A DNA stretch of 64,000 nt from Candidatus Baltobacteraceae bacterium (GCA_036559195.1 DATBTN010000063.1:1-64000); one strand, 5' to 3'. Numbered from the stretch's first letter, positions 17,236 through 26,039 are shown. Translations and numbers: made by a program. The notes: generated from the letters alone by a model not told the origin.

Positions 17236-17841
17236 TCAGAGGGTTCGGGACGCTCCCCTCGGGCCCTGTCGTGATTGTACCGCCGCATCGAGTCGAATCA
17301 AAGCCAGACTCGCTTCGCCGCCGTTCGCGCGCATTTCGACCGGACCGTCGACGCGGATCGTATCGCCGGCCCGCGCTCGCTGCGGCCGGCGCAGGTCCGG
17401 CGTCGTTACGTCGACCGCTCCGTCGATCACGTAGCTGAACTGAGGGCCATCATCTTCGCCCGTTTTCAGTGTTTCGCTGACGCGCCGTACGTCGATGCTA
17501 TGGCGCCACTGCGCGCGGCGCGTCATGATATTGAGATCGCGAACCGGCCCGTCGAGTAAGCGGCATCGCGTCTTCCATTCACCCATAAATGCAAACGAAC
17601 GGTGCGCGCGATCGAGCGTAACGGTCTTGCCGTTTTCAAACGTTAGCACGATACCGTTCCCATCGAGCGGCAGAATCGTGCGGTCGTAGCCGGCGAAATC
17701 CGAGAACGGTCCGTCGCATTCAATCGTCGCAAGCGTTAGCCGCCACCCGCCGTCGAGTTCGACCGCGATCTCGCGTGTGGTGCCGCCGCCGTTCTTCCAC
17801 GGTACGACCGGATATGCGGAGCCGCGCAGGATTGCGAACAT
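17236..17841 (-). CDS. HutD/Ves-family cupin protein
   Basis: 201 residues. The beta-rich sequence (VPWKNGGGTTREIAVE, LATIECDGPFSDFAGYDRTILPLDGNGIVLTF, GPVRDLNIMTRRAQW) matches the HutD family, double cupins linked in some species to histidine utilisation (hut) and of uncertain biochemical role. No hut catabolic genes are nearby. It is packed between a phytanoyl-CoA dioxygenase-like gene and ftsY with gaps of 4 nt on each side, so it is probably co-transcribed. Confidence 0.88.
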   Translation of the reverse strand: MFAILRGSAYPVVPWKNGGGTTREIAVELDGGWRLTLATIECDGPFSDFAGYDRTILPLDGNGIVLTFENGKTVTLDRAHRSFAFMGEWKTRCRLLDGPVRDLNIMTRRAQWRHSIDVRRVSETLKTGEDDGPQFSYVIDGAVDVTTPDLRRPQRARAGDTIRVDGPVEMRANGGEASLALIRLDAAVQSRQGPRGASRTL

Positions 17842-17845
17842 GGAT

Positions 17846-18637
17846 CTAGATCAACAGCGGGTTTAGCGCGGAGTCGGCCGGCTCGCCGGGCTGGATTCCC
17901 GGCATAAACGCTTCCCAATCCGCATAGTGCTGCTTGCGCGTAGGCGCGCAGAGCCGAATTCCGTCCTCCATATAAATCACCGTCATGACCGAGCGCGGTG
18001 CGTCCGTGCGGTTGGGACCCGTATGATGAAAGACCCAACCCGAATGGAAGCTGACGTCTCCGAGTGCGAACGGTTCGCAGACTTCCCGGTAATGGCCCGC
18101 GGCTAGGGCTTTCGAGAGGCTACGCTCGCTCGCATCGGAGATCTCGAGATCGCGGCCGAAACGCATGCGCTGACTTCCCGCCGCAAACGCGAGGGGGCCC
18201 ATGACGACCGGCGTCGCTTGCAGCGGCACCCAGGCCGTCACCACCTTGTCGCTCGAGAGCGGCCAATAAAACTGGTCCGCATGCCACGGCGTGAATCCGC
18301 CGCCCGGCTCTTTGTAGAGCGCTTGATCGTGATAGAGCCGCACGCGCGCGACGCCGAGCAGTTGCGCGGCGATTCCCGCGAGCCGCTTTCCGAACACGAA
18401 CGAACGAGCGAGATCGCTGGTACGCCACAGGTTGGTCACCTGCAGAAAGGCCTGGTGATACGTGTCGCGGTCGTGCACGGCTGCCGCCGGCGGATTGCGC
18501 CGCAGCACTTCTTCTTCGATACCGGCGCGATACGTATCGAGCGCTGCGGGCTCCAAAATCCCCGGCATGCGTACGAATCCGTCGCGTTCGTAGTTCGCGC
18601 GCGCCGCCGGATCGAGGCGCAAGGGAGTATCGATCAT
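17846..18637 (-). CDS. phytanoyl-CoA dioxygenase family protein
   Basis: 263-residue Fe(II)/2-oxoglutarate-dependent oxygenase of the PhyH family. The metal-binding motif HxD is in TPWHADQFYWPL, the distal His in FHSGWVFHHTGPNRT and the 2-oxoglutarate-binding Arg region in RSVMTVIYMEDG. Members hydroxylate diverse small molecules or lipids, and the substrate cannot be deduced. It directly abuts the flagellar flhX stop (18638), so it appears to be carried in the motility operon without an obvious functional link. Confidence 0.88.
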   Translation of the reverse strand: MIDTPLRLDPAARANYERDGFVRMPGILEPAALDTYRAGIEEEVLRRNPPAAAVHDRDTYHQAFLQVTNLWRTSDLARSFVFGKRLAGIAAQLLGVARVRLYHDQALYKEPGGGFTPWHADQFYWPLSSDKVVTAWVPLQATPVVMGPLAFAAGSQRMRFGRDLEISDASERSLSKALAAGHYREVCEPFALGDVSFHSGWVFHHTGPNRTDAPRSVMTVIYMEDGIRLCAPTRKQHYADWEAFMPGIQPGEPADSALNPLLI

Positions 18638-18955
18638 CTACGGCGTGTGACTGCGCTTGGCGGCTTGTGCGTCCACGCGGAAAACGTACGCCAGCACTTC
18701 GGCGACGACCGCATAGAGTTCGCGCGGGATATGCTCGCTCAAATCGAGCCGCGCGAGCGCTTCCACCAGACCCGCATCCTCGTGCAGCGGAATGTTCCGC
18801 TCCTTGGCAACGCGCACGATCTCGTCGGCGATCAGTCCGCGCCCTACGGCCACGATCTCCGGCGGATCGCTGCCCACCGGATCGTACTTGAGCGCGGCCG
18901 CAGCCGGACGCGGTCCGACTTTCTTGCGAAAATCGTAATAGCGTTGATCGCTCAC
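18638..18955 (-). CDS. FlhB C-terminal-domain-like protein (FlhX)
   Basis: 105 residues corresponding to the cytoplasmic C-terminal domain of FlhB/YscU without the membrane part: ALKYDPVGSDPPEIVAVGRGLIADEIVRVAKERNIPLHEDAGLVEALARLDLSEHIPRELYAVVAEVLAYVF. The autocleavage NPTH of full FlhB is replaced (YDPVGSDPP). Such FlhX proteins occur in several phyla and can substitute for the cleaved FlhB-CC in substrate switching. It overlaps fliK, the hook-length ruler with which FlhB works, by 4 nt. Confidence 0.88.
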   Translation of the reverse strand: MSDQRYYDFRKKVGPRPAAAALKYDPVGSDPPEIVAVGRGLIADEIVRVAKERNIPLHEDAGLVEALARLDLSEHIPRELYAVVAEVLAYVFRVDAQAAKRSHTP

Positions 18956-20595
18956 GCGCGCAGATCCAAACCGGCCGCGCGTGCGGGAGAACCGTTTGGT
19001 AACGGCAGCGCGCCGGGCGTCGCCGCGACGGCCGGCGTTGCGGCGACGGCCGCGGTCATCGACGCGATGCGGTAACGCAGATGCTCGAGCCGGCTTTGGA
19101 GTTCGGGCAGCGTCGTCGCGAAGCGATCGGCCGCGCGCTGACGTTCGGTTTTAACGTCGACTTGAACCTGACGTCCGACGGTTTTGAGATCGATCGCGAC
19201 CGTGCCGAGAGTCGCCGTGTCGAGCACGAACGCGACGTGAAAGTTATCCGCATCCAGCTTCTCCCGGCGTGCGGGCGCATCGCGGTCGACGCGAATCTGC
19301 GCCGGCGCCGCGCCCTCGTAAAAGAACACGGGCAAACTCAAGGAAAACGCCTCCGGCGTCTGCGCGTTGGCTGCAAGGGTGTTGAGCTGCGCGCCGGTCA
19401 GCGTCGTCAACACGTCGCCGAGCGCCTGCGCGAGTGCCGGCGACGTTTGCGCCGGCGGTTGACGCACGAGTGAGAGGACCAGCGATTTCACGTCGTGGTC
19501 GAGCGCTGCGTGCTGCACCACGGCTTTCGCTTCCGCGACGACCGGCGGCACGACGGGAGCGTTCTGCGGGGAAGCCGGCTTCGCGTCGGGTGCGGATGCG
19601 GCCGACGCGGCGCCATGAGCGCGTACGAGCCGCACGAGTTTAGCCTCGGCGCCTTCGAGGACGTTCGAGACGAACGACGCGAGTTGCGCCGGAAACGTGC
19701 GCTCGTTACCGGGCTCCAGTCGCGAGACGAATGCGAGCATCGTACGCAGCGTCGAGATACGAGCGTCCGTGCTCGCGCGCGGCAGGAGCGCGTCGAGGCG
19801 CGCGAAGACCTTTGGAATCGTGGCGACAGCCCGCGCGGCGATTCGCGCGGCGGCGAGGGTCGGCGGCGTACTCGGCACGCGCAGCGACGCGAGCAGCGCC
19901 TGCGGCGTTCGCGACACGTTGGCAAGGTTCGGCGCCGCAACGCCGCGCGGCGTCGACACCGTTCGCGGCGTGACGAGCGGACGAAGCGCCGCCGCCCGGC
20001 CCGAAGCGGCCGGAACCTGTGCGAGCGACGTTGCGGCGGCGATGCGAACGTCGAGCTCGCCGACGGCCTGCATGTGCGTCGGCACGGCAGGCGGCGGAAC
20101 CGTCCGCACGGAGGCGGCGACGAAAACCGCGCGCGGGGGGGCGAGCGGCGGCGTTTGCGCCGGTGTTTGCGGCGGCGTTTGAGCCGGCGGCGCGGCTTGC
20201 GCTCTGGAAGTATCGATAGTCGTAAGCGTTGCCGTCTGACCGTTGCGGGGTGCGACTTGGATCGTGGCCGTCGGCACGGGATTCTGTGGGTCGGGCCGGC
20301 CCAGATTGTGAACGAGAATCTGATTGCCCGAAAAAGCCGTGACTTGCAAGAGCAGCGTTTCGCCCGGAAAGACGTCGGGCGGCAACTGCGCGACAACCTG
20401 TTGGCCCAGGATGTCGAGGAGATCGTGGCCGTTCTGCGGGGGAAGAACCGTCGCGGCGAGCACGTCGCCGACGCTGAGTTGCGCTTGTAAAATTTCGAGT
20501 GGTATGCCGAGCGTGAGCGCGGCATCGGCAAGCGCGGCTGCGGCGGCCCCCGCCCGTTGCGCGAGCAGACCGGCCAGTGGATCGATGGTAGACAC
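18952..20595 (-). CDS. fliK: FliK-like flagellar hook-length control protein
   Basis: 547 residues. The long middle part is Ala/Pro/Thr-rich and low in complexity (repeats such as PPQTPAQTPPLAPP around 160-175), as expected for a molecular ruler. The C-terminal ~100 residues (FHVAFVLDTATLGTVAIDLKTVGRQVQVDVKTERQRAADRFATTLPELQSRLEHLRY) fit the Flg_hook domain that triggers the FlhB export switch. The N-terminus resembles the extended FliK of Clostridia-like bacteria. It sits between a small flagellar protein and flhX in one operon. Confidence 0.82.
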   Translation of the reverse strand: MSTIDPLAGLLAQRAGAAAAALADAALTLGIPLEILQAQLSVGDVLAATVLPPQNGHDLLDILGQQVVAQLPPDVFPGETLLLQVTAFSGNQILVHNLGRPDPQNPVPTATIQVAPRNGQTATLTTIDTSRAQAAPPAQTPPQTPAQTPPLAPPRAVFVAASVRTVPPPAVPTHMQAVGELDVRIAAATSLAQVPAASGRAAALRPLVTPRTVSTPRGVAAPNLANVSRTPQALLASLRVPSTPPTLAAARIAARAVATIPKVFARLDALLPRASTDARISTLRTMLAFVSRLEPGNERTFPAQLASFVSNVLEGAEAKLVRLVRAHGAASAASAPDAKPASPQNAPVVPPVVAEAKAVVQHAALDHDVKSLVLSLVRQPPAQTSPALAQALGDVLTTLTGAQLNTLAANAQTPEAFSLSLPVFFYEGAAPAQIRVDRDAPARREKLDADNFHVAFVLDTATLGTVAIDLKTVGRQVQVDVKTERQRAADRFATTLPELQSRLEHLRYRIASMTAAVAATPAVAATPGALPLPNGSPARAAGLDLRA

Positions 20596-20918
20596 TACGC
20601 CGAAACGTCGATGAAGTGGCCGCCATCGCCCGCCAAGCCGAGCGGCCCGGCTTCCTCGCCGGCGTCGCCATCGGCCTTTTGGCGGCCGCGGCCGCCGGGC
20701 TGCCGATCGGGTTCCCCTTCGGAACGAGCCTTGACGCGATTGCCTTCGCTCTTGGCGGTCTCGTCGATGTGTTCTTCGCGCTCTTTGAGCTGCGCGGCAA
20801 AGGCCGCCTGAGCGGCGCCCTGGGCGGCGGCGGGCGCGTTTTGGGCGTGATCGGCTATCGCCGCATTTGCTGGGGCGGCTAAATAGGCGAGCTGAAGATC
20901 GACCGGCCGAATCGCCAT
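20595..20918 (-). CDS. small conserved protein of flagellar operons, function unknown
   Basis: 107 residues, hydrophilic and Ala/Gly/Glu-rich, beginning MAIRPVDLQLAYLAAPANAAI and ending GHFIDVSA. From memory, similar short proteins (I/RxxDxQ start, AKSEGNRV-type middle, G-H-x-x-D-V/L end) occur near fliA or fliK in Clostridia-type motility operons without an assigned role. The stop shares one base with the fliK start. It could be an export-related or fliK-associated factor; that is speculation. Confidence 0.65.
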   Translation of the reverse strand: MAIRPVDLQLAYLAAPANAAIADHAQNAPAAAQGAAQAAFAAQLKEREEHIDETAKSEGNRVKARSEGEPDRQPGGRGRQKADGDAGEEAGPLGLAGDGGHFIDVSA

Positions 20919-20944
20919 GGCGTCGGATTCCCCCTGGTTACTCT

Positions 20945-21778
20945 CTACTCCACTATATCGGCCGGCGGGGCCGGCTTGCGCAGGTACTTTTGTTTGACGT
21001 TCGGGTCGCCCTCACGGTATCCGAGGTCGGAGCTGAGCTCCTTGAGCTTCTGCCGGAGATGGATGACCGCTTGCGCGTGGATCTGCGAGACGCGCGACTC
21101 CGAGACGTTGAGCGCGCCCTTGATCTCTTTGAGCGTTTGACCTTCGAAGTAGTAGAGCGAGATGACGATCTTCTCTTGATGCGAGAGTTCCTCGACCGCT
21201 CGAACGAGAGATGCCTTGATCTCGCGCTGCTCGACCGCCGAGGTGACGTCGTTCGAGCCGTCCTTGAGCGTGTCGACGAGCGGAATCTCGTAGCCCTTCT
21301 CGTTGGGCAAGAACTCCTCGAGCGAGAGCACCGAGGTCCCTCGAACGCGCTGCATCAGCTGGTCGAGTTCTTTACGGGTGATCCCCATGCGATCGGCGAC
21401 CTCGTCTTCGGTCGCACCTCGGCCGTATTCGATCTCGAGTTCCTGATACGTGCGCTCGAGCTCCCGGGCGCGCTGGCGTACCGCGCGCGGAACCCAGTCG
21501 AGCGACCGCAGCGCGTCCAAAATCGCGCCGTTGATGCGAGTGATCGCATACGTCTCAAACTTTACGCCGCGTTCGTCGTCGTATTTTTCTATCGCATCGA
21601 TCAATCCCAAGATACCGTCGTTGATGAGATCGTTGATCTCAACGTTCGGCGGTAAGTTTACCGAGATGCGTCCCGCAACGTACTTGACCAAGTGCAAGTA
21701 TTTGTGAACGATCTCTTCTCGAGAGAGTTCGACGCCGCCGATGACGTAGCGGTGCGAACTACTACGGGCCAGCTTCAT
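20945..21778 (-). CDS. fliA: RNA polymerase sigma factor FliA (sigma-28 family)
   Basis: 277 residues with regions 2 (VHKYLHLVKYVAGRISVNLPPNVEINDLINDGILGLIDAIEKYDDERGVKFETYAITRINGAILDALRSLDWVPRAVR), 3 (ATEDEVADRMGITRKELDQL) and 4 (LSHQEKIVISLYYFEGQTLKEIKGALNVSESRVSQIHAQAV). It directs RNA polymerase to late flagellar and chemotaxis promoters. ATG at 21778 is preferred (GGAG six nt upstream); GTG at 21820 would add 14 residues but lacks a Shine-Dalgarno. It follows cheB in the cheR-cheB-fliA-fliK operon. No flgM is visible here. Confidence 0.95.
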   Translation of the reverse strand: MKLARSSSHRYVIGGVELSREEIVHKYLHLVKYVAGRISVNLPPNVEINDLINDGILGLIDAIEKYDDERGVKFETYAITRINGAILDALRSLDWVPRAVRQRARELERTYQELEIEYGRGATEDEVADRMGITRKELDQLMQRVRGTSVLSLEEFLPNEKGYEIPLVDTLKDGSNDVTSAVEQREIKASLVRAVEELSHQEKIVISLYYFEGQTLKEIKGALNVSESRVSQIHAQAVIHLRQKLKELSSDLGYREGDPNVKQKYLRKPAPPADIVE

Positions 21779-21842
21779 CCACGCTCCGGATGGCGGGTCC
21801 GATTCCCGCCGGTTGCTCACAGAAGTTACGCATACCGATAGA

Positions 21843-22898
21843 TCATCCTACTAAGGAGACTCCCGTCAGCTCGCAAAGCGCGGGTGCGACGTCCTCGAGC
21901 GCGGCGACTCGATCGACGACGCCGGCGAGCGCGGCCGCTCTCGGCATGCCGTAAACCACGCACGACGCAGCGTCCTGACCGACCACATAACCGCCCGCTT
22001 CCTTGATCCGCCGCAGACCCGCCACGCCATCTTGGCCCATGCCGGTAAGGATGACCCCAATCGCCGCGCTTCCGTAGACGTCGGCGACCGACGCGGTCAT
22101 GCAATCGACGCTCGGCACGTGCAGCGACGCTTCCGCATCCGCCGAGAGCAGCACCTCAACCTCGCCGGCGCTGCGACGCAGGGTCAGTTGTTTGCCGGCC
22201 GGCGCGATAACCACCAGACCGGGCCGCAGACGCAACCCGTCGCGACCTTCCGTGACGCTGAGTTTGCTTTGAGCGTTGAGGCGCTCGGCAAGCGGGCGCG
22301 TGAAGCCCGGCGGCATGTGCTGAACGACGACGATCGGCACCGGGAACGAGGACGGCAGACGCGGGATAACCTGCGAAAGCGCCACCGGGCCGCCGGTCGA
22401 AGTGCCGATCGCGACGCACTCGAACGTACCGTTTCCGGCGAGTCGGGCGATCTCGGCTCCCGCGACCGGCGTCGCGGCGAGTTGGGGCCGCACCGAACGC
22501 ACCGAGCGCTTTGCAAAGACCCGCACTTTTTCGGTCAACTCGCGCGCGACGTCTTTGATATTAACGTAGGCGGAGTCCGGCTTCGGAATGAAATCGACCG
22601 CACCCAAATCCAGCGCGCGAAAGGTAATCTCCGCGCCTTGCTGCGTCAGCGCGCTCACCATGATGATCGGCGTCGCCCGCTTGGCCATGATCTCGCGCAC
22701 GGCGTCGAGCCCGCTCATCCCGGGCATTTCGACATCCATCGTCACGACGTCGGGTGCGAACTGCTCGACTTTGGCGACCGCCTCCACGCCGTTGCGCGCC
22801 GTAGCGCAGACGACGATCTCGGGCTCGCTTTCGAGCATCTTCGAGATCGCGCGCCGCATGAAAGCCGAATCGTCGACCACGAGAACGTTAATTGGCAT
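21843..22898 (-). CDS. cheB: protein-glutamate methylesterase CheB
   Basis: 351 residues: receiver domain (DD at 9-10, phospho-acceptor Asp55 in VTMDVEMPG, Lys in FIPKPDS), linker, then methylesterase domain with catalytic Ser in IGTSTGGPVAL, His in VVQHMPPGF and Asp in GMGQDGVAGL. It demethylates or deamidates chemoreceptors as the adaptation arm of chemotaxis. It overlaps cheR by 11 nt. No receptor, cheA or cheW gene is in the window. Confidence 0.96.
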   Translation of the reverse strand: MPINVLVVDDSAFMRRAISKMLESEPEIVVCATARNGVEAVAKVEQFAPDVVTMDVEMPGMSGLDAVREIMAKRATPIIMVSALTQQGAEITFRALDLGAVDFIPKPDSAYVNIKDVARELTEKVRVFAKRSVRSVRPQLAATPVAGAEIARLAGNGTFECVAIGTSTGGPVALSQVIPRLPSSFPVPIVVVQHMPPGFTRPLAERLNAQSKLSVTEGRDGLRLRPGLVVIAPAGKQLTLRRSAGEVEVLLSADAEASLHVPSVDCMTASVADVYGSAAIGVILTGMGQDGVAGLRRIKEAGGYVVGQDAASCVVYGMPRAAALAGVVDRVAALEDVAPALCELTGVSLVG

Positions 22899-23721
22899 GT
22901 GATTTAAGCCTGTAGTAGATTGCTTTTGGTGTGATGACCGGTTCGTAGAGATCCGTCAAACGCATGATGGACTCCGCATGACCGAGGAAGAGGTAGCCGC
23001 GCGGGCGCAACGCGCGCGCGAACGCTTCGACGACCCGCTTTTGCGTCGGTTTGTCGAAATAGATCAGCACGTTGCGGCAGAAGATCGCGTCCACCGGTCC
23101 GACGCCCGCCACGGAATCGGCATCTAAGAGATTCAATCGGAAAAATTCCACCATCCGCTTAACCTCGTCCGAGATGAGAAAGCCGGCCTCGAACGGCTTG
23201 AAGTAGCGCTGGATGACCGGCGGCTCCGTGGCTCGGAAACTCAACTCGCGGTAGAATCCCATCGCGGCGCGCTCGAGCGCGCGCGGCGAAACGTCGCTCG
23301 CGCGAATGTGCAGTTGCGCCGGCGTCACCCGCTTCGTCTCGAGCAGCATCATCGCGAGCGTAAACGGTTCTTCTCCCGTCGAACATGCCGAAGACCACAC
23401 GCGTAACCGGCCGCGCGCGCGCAGCGCGTCGTCCAGCACTTCGGTCGCGAGCACTTCCAACTGCGCGCGTTCGCGAAAAAAATACGTTTCGTTGTTGGAG
23501 AGCACCGAAGCCAGCTCGTTCCATTCGCGCTCGCGTTCCGCGTTGCTTGCGAGATACCGGCGATAGGCGGCGAAGTCCGGCAGGCCGTTTTTGACCAGCC
23601 GCGTTTGGAGGCGGCTCTGCAGCAAGAATTGCTTGGTATCGTCGTAATAGATCCCGAACCGTTCGCGAATGAGGTCGCGCAATGCGCGAAACTCCGCTTC
23701 CGAAATGAGCACGGTAGACAT
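22888..23721 (-). CDS. cheR: chemotaxis protein methyltransferase CheR
   Basis: 277-residue SAM-dependent methyltransferase that methylates chemoreceptor glutamates. The small N-terminal helical domain (FRALRDLIRERFGIYYDDTKQFLLQSRLQTRL) is followed by the conserved NNETYFFRE, WSSACSTGEEPFTLAMML (SAM binding), FRLNLLD and DAIFCRNVLIYFDKPTQ. The C-terminal FLGHAESIMRLTDLYEPV is standard. It starts 3 nt after the permease stop, so that gene and the chemotaxis genes are probably transcribed together. Confidence 0.96.
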   Translation of the reverse strand: MSTVLISEAEFRALRDLIRERFGIYYDDTKQFLLQSRLQTRLVKNGLPDFAAYRRYLASNAEREREWNELASVLSNNETYFFRERAQLEVLATEVLDDALRARGRLRVWSSACSTGEEPFTLAMMLLETKRVTPAQLHIRASDVSPRALERAAMGFYRELSFRATEPPVIQRYFKPFEAGFLISDEVKRMVEFFRLNLLDADSVAGVGPVDAIFCRNVLIYFDKPTQKRVVEAFARALRPRGYLFLGHAESIMRLTDLYEPVITPKAIYYRLKSHAN

Positions 23722-23724
23722 ACC

Positions 23725-24747
23725 TTAGGCGCCGTATCGAATTCGCGGATTAGCCGCGGCATAGAGCACGTCGACGATCGCGTTCACCACGACGAAGACG
23801 ACCGCAAAAAGGAGAATGCAGCCGTTGATGAGCGGCATGTCCCGATTCTCGATCGCGTCGAACGCGAGGCGCCCCACGCCGGGCCACGCAAAGATGTGTT
23901 CCGTGAGCACCGCACCGCCCAGCAGCAGCCCCGTCTGCAAGCCGACGATGGTGAGGATCGGCACGAGCGCGTTGCGCAGCGCGTGGCGAACGATGACGGC
24001 CCATTCGGTCAGACCCTTCGCTCGCGCGGTGCGAATGTAGTCGCTGCGCAGCACGTCGAGCATTCCGCTTCGAGTGATCTTCGCGACGATCGCGAGCGGA
24101 ATGGTGCCGAGCGTGAGCGCGGGGAGCACCAGATGCCAGAGCGCGTCGAGCGCGGCGCGCCCGTCGCCTTGGAGCAGCGCGTCGAGGACGAGCAAATGCG
24201 TGATCGGCATCACGCTATACTGCAGCGAGATGCGCCCGGAGATCGGGAAAAGATTCAAGCCGAAATGCGCCGGCACGACCGAGAGCAGATAGACGAGCAT
24301 CCAGCCGAGCCAAAAGACGGGAATAGAAACGCCCAGAAGCGATAGGCTCATCGCGAGCGCATCCCAGCCGGAACGAAAGCGCATGGCCGCGAGAATACCG
24401 GCTGGGATTCCGAATAGCACCGCTACCAGCATCGCCGCAACCGCCAGTTCGACCGTCGCCGGAAAATACTGCGCGAGCTTGGAGACGACGGTCTGATTAT
24501 CTTCGATAGAGGTTCCCAGATCGCCGCGGGCCGCGTGTTCGAGGTAGATTCCCAGTTGCACGGGCAGCGGTTTGTCCAACCCGAGCGATCGGCGCAATGC
24601 CGATACCTGCTCGGTCGTCGCGCGATCCCCCAAACGAATCGCGACCGGATCCCCCGGAATAGCCTTCATGAAGAGAAAACTGACGATCGTAATAGCGAAG
24701 AGCACGGCGACCAAGCGGACGAGTCGCGTTACCAGGAAAAGCGCCAC
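23725..24747 (-). CDS. ABC transporter permease, DppB/OppB type
   Basis: 340 residues with an N-terminal TM (LVRLVAVLFAITIVSFLFMKAIPGDP), about five further TM segments and the permease EAA-like loop DYIRTARAKGLTEWAVIVRHALRNALVPI. This family forms one half of the membrane channel of peptide, nickel or opine importers. A DppC-type partner, ATPases and binding protein are not next to it, so it is an orphan or its partners lie elsewhere. GTG start at 24747, 3 nt after the upstream stop; cheR follows after 3 nt. Confidence 0.92.
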   Translation of the reverse strand: MALFLVTRLVRLVAVLFAITIVSFLFMKAIPGDPVAIRLGDRATTEQVSALRRSLGLDKPLPVQLGIYLEHAARGDLGTSIEDNQTVVSKLAQYFPATVELAVAAMLVAVLFGIPAGILAAMRFRSGWDALAMSLSLLGVSIPVFWLGWMLVYLLSVVPAHFGLNLFPISGRISLQYSVMPITHLLVLDALLQGDGRAALDALWHLVLPALTLGTIPLAIVAKITRSGMLDVLRSDYIRTARAKGLTEWAVIVRHALRNALVPILTIVGLQTGLLLGGAVLTEHIFAWPGVGRLAFDAIENRDMPLINGCILLFAVVFVVVNAIVDVLYAAANPRIRYGA

Positions 24748-24750
24748 CGC

Positions 24751-25947
24751 TTAGGCTCGCGCTCCCCGTGCCGCAAATCGCAGCGCTTGCCCGTAGAGAT
24801 AGATTCGATCGCTCATCGTTCGTTCGTGATCTTCACGCTGGAGAATATCGGCAAAACGCTGCGCGTTAGCCAGTTGTTCGAAAAGTACGCCGTAGCGTGC
24901 CGGCCGCGATTCCAGATAGCGCATCAGCGTTACGCGATGCCGCAACCTTCTATAGAAGCGGCGCTTCGTGCGCTCTTCATACTCCTGCGGGGCGGCGCGC
25001 CGGCCGGCCCGCGCGCCCGCCACGGCCGCCGCGGCGAACCGGCCCGTCATCGCCGCTTCGTAGATCCCTTCGCCGTTGGTGGCATCGACCAAACCGGCCG
25101 CCGTGCCGCCGACCATCGCCCCGGCCGTCCCGATATGCGGCCGAGGCAGGCCGCCGTACAACAGGTGCCCTTCCAATTTGACCGCGTGGCCGATTCCGGG
25201 ATAGAGCCGATCGCGTACGCGCTGCGTGAAACGATCGAGTTCTTCGCGCAACTGCGCGCCGGCCATCTTGCCCACGAACCCGAGTCCGATCGCCAGATGG
25301 TCGCGCTTGGGAAACATCCACGCGACGATCTGACGGCCGTCGTCCGCGCCGTAATAATGAAGTTCGAGCGTCTGGTAGACGACGGCGGCCGCAGGGCGCG
25401 CGAGGTAGACCCGATACTGCAGCGTCGTCATCAATCCGTCGCGCCATTGCCCGAACGCAAATGCGCTCTCGCTTTCGAGCTTCGCCGTCGATCCCGGCGC
25501 GAGAAAAACGTTGCGCGCCGCGATCGTCTTGCGCTCGCCCGATCGCAAGTCCGCGTAGTCGACCACCACCCGCTCGCCCTCGCGACGCAGGCCGCGAAAG
25601 AGGGACGACGTGCGAACCTGCGCGCCGTCGGCTTGCGCGAGCCGCGCGATGGTTCCGTCGAGCTCCTCGCGCGTCGTCGTGTGGCCGGGCCCGAACATCA
25701 CGACGTGCTCGCGCCCGCTCGCATCGAAGAGCGCGAGCCGCGGCGTATCGCAATGGACGATCGAGCGCGGCAGATCGAAGGCCTCGCAGAATCCCGGGCG
25801 CAGACCGGCCGCGCAGACGCGCTTGCTTCCCACGACCGCATCCTTATCCAAGACGACGGTCGCAACACCCGCGCGCGCGGCTTCGCGCGCCGCCGTCCCG
25901 CCCGCCGGTCCGCAGCCAACGACCAGAAACTCGACCTCCTCGACCAT
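24751..25947 (-). CDS. geranylgeranyl reductase family FAD-dependent oxidoreductase
   Basis: 398 residues. The N-terminal dinucleotide-binding fold FLVVGCGPAGGTAAREAARAGVATVVLDKD is followed by the middle signature (WMFPKRDHLAIGLGFVG) and the second FAD motif (GTAGAMVGGTAAGLVDATNGEGIYEAAMTGRFAA) of the geranylgeranyl reductase family. The family saturates isoprenoid chains (chlorophyll, menaquinone, archaeal lipids) or acts on related substrates. No photosynthesis gene is present, so menaquinone or lipid side-chain reduction is more likely (inference). It is the first gene of the run leading into the chemotaxis genes and is divergent from ppa. Confidence 0.9.
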   Translation of the reverse strand: MVEEVEFLVVGCGPAGGTAAREAARAGVATVVLDKDAVVGSKRVCAAGLRPGFCEAFDLPRSIVHCDTPRLALFDASGREHVVMFGPGHTTTREELDGTIARLAQADGAQVRTSSLFRGLRREGERVVVDYADLRSGERKTIAARNVFLAPGSTAKLESESAFAFGQWRDGLMTTLQYRVYLARPAAAVVYQTLELHYYGADDGRQIVAWMFPKRDHLAIGLGFVGKMAGAQLREELDRFTQRVRDRLYPGIGHAVKLEGHLLYGGLPRPHIGTAGAMVGGTAAGLVDATNGEGIYEAAMTGRFAAAAVAGARAGRRAAPQEYEERTKRRFYRRLRHRVTLMRYLESRPARYGVLFEQLANAQRFADILQREDHERTMSDRIYLYGQALRFAARGARA

Positions 25948-26039
25948 ACGTTCGCTGCTTCGAGCCTACGCCTTAGGTCACCCCGCAGACATTTCTCGTC
26001 AAGGGAGGGTCGCGCGAAAACGGGAAAGCGTCTGCCGTT

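Noticed and set aside
21780-21815. tRNA T-arm-like sequence (GGCGGG-TCCGATT-CCCGCC) near the fliA start
   Set aside because: No matching acceptor, D or anticodon arms upstream; it encodes the weakly supported N-terminal extension of FliA. Possibly a tRNA remnant, but not supportable.
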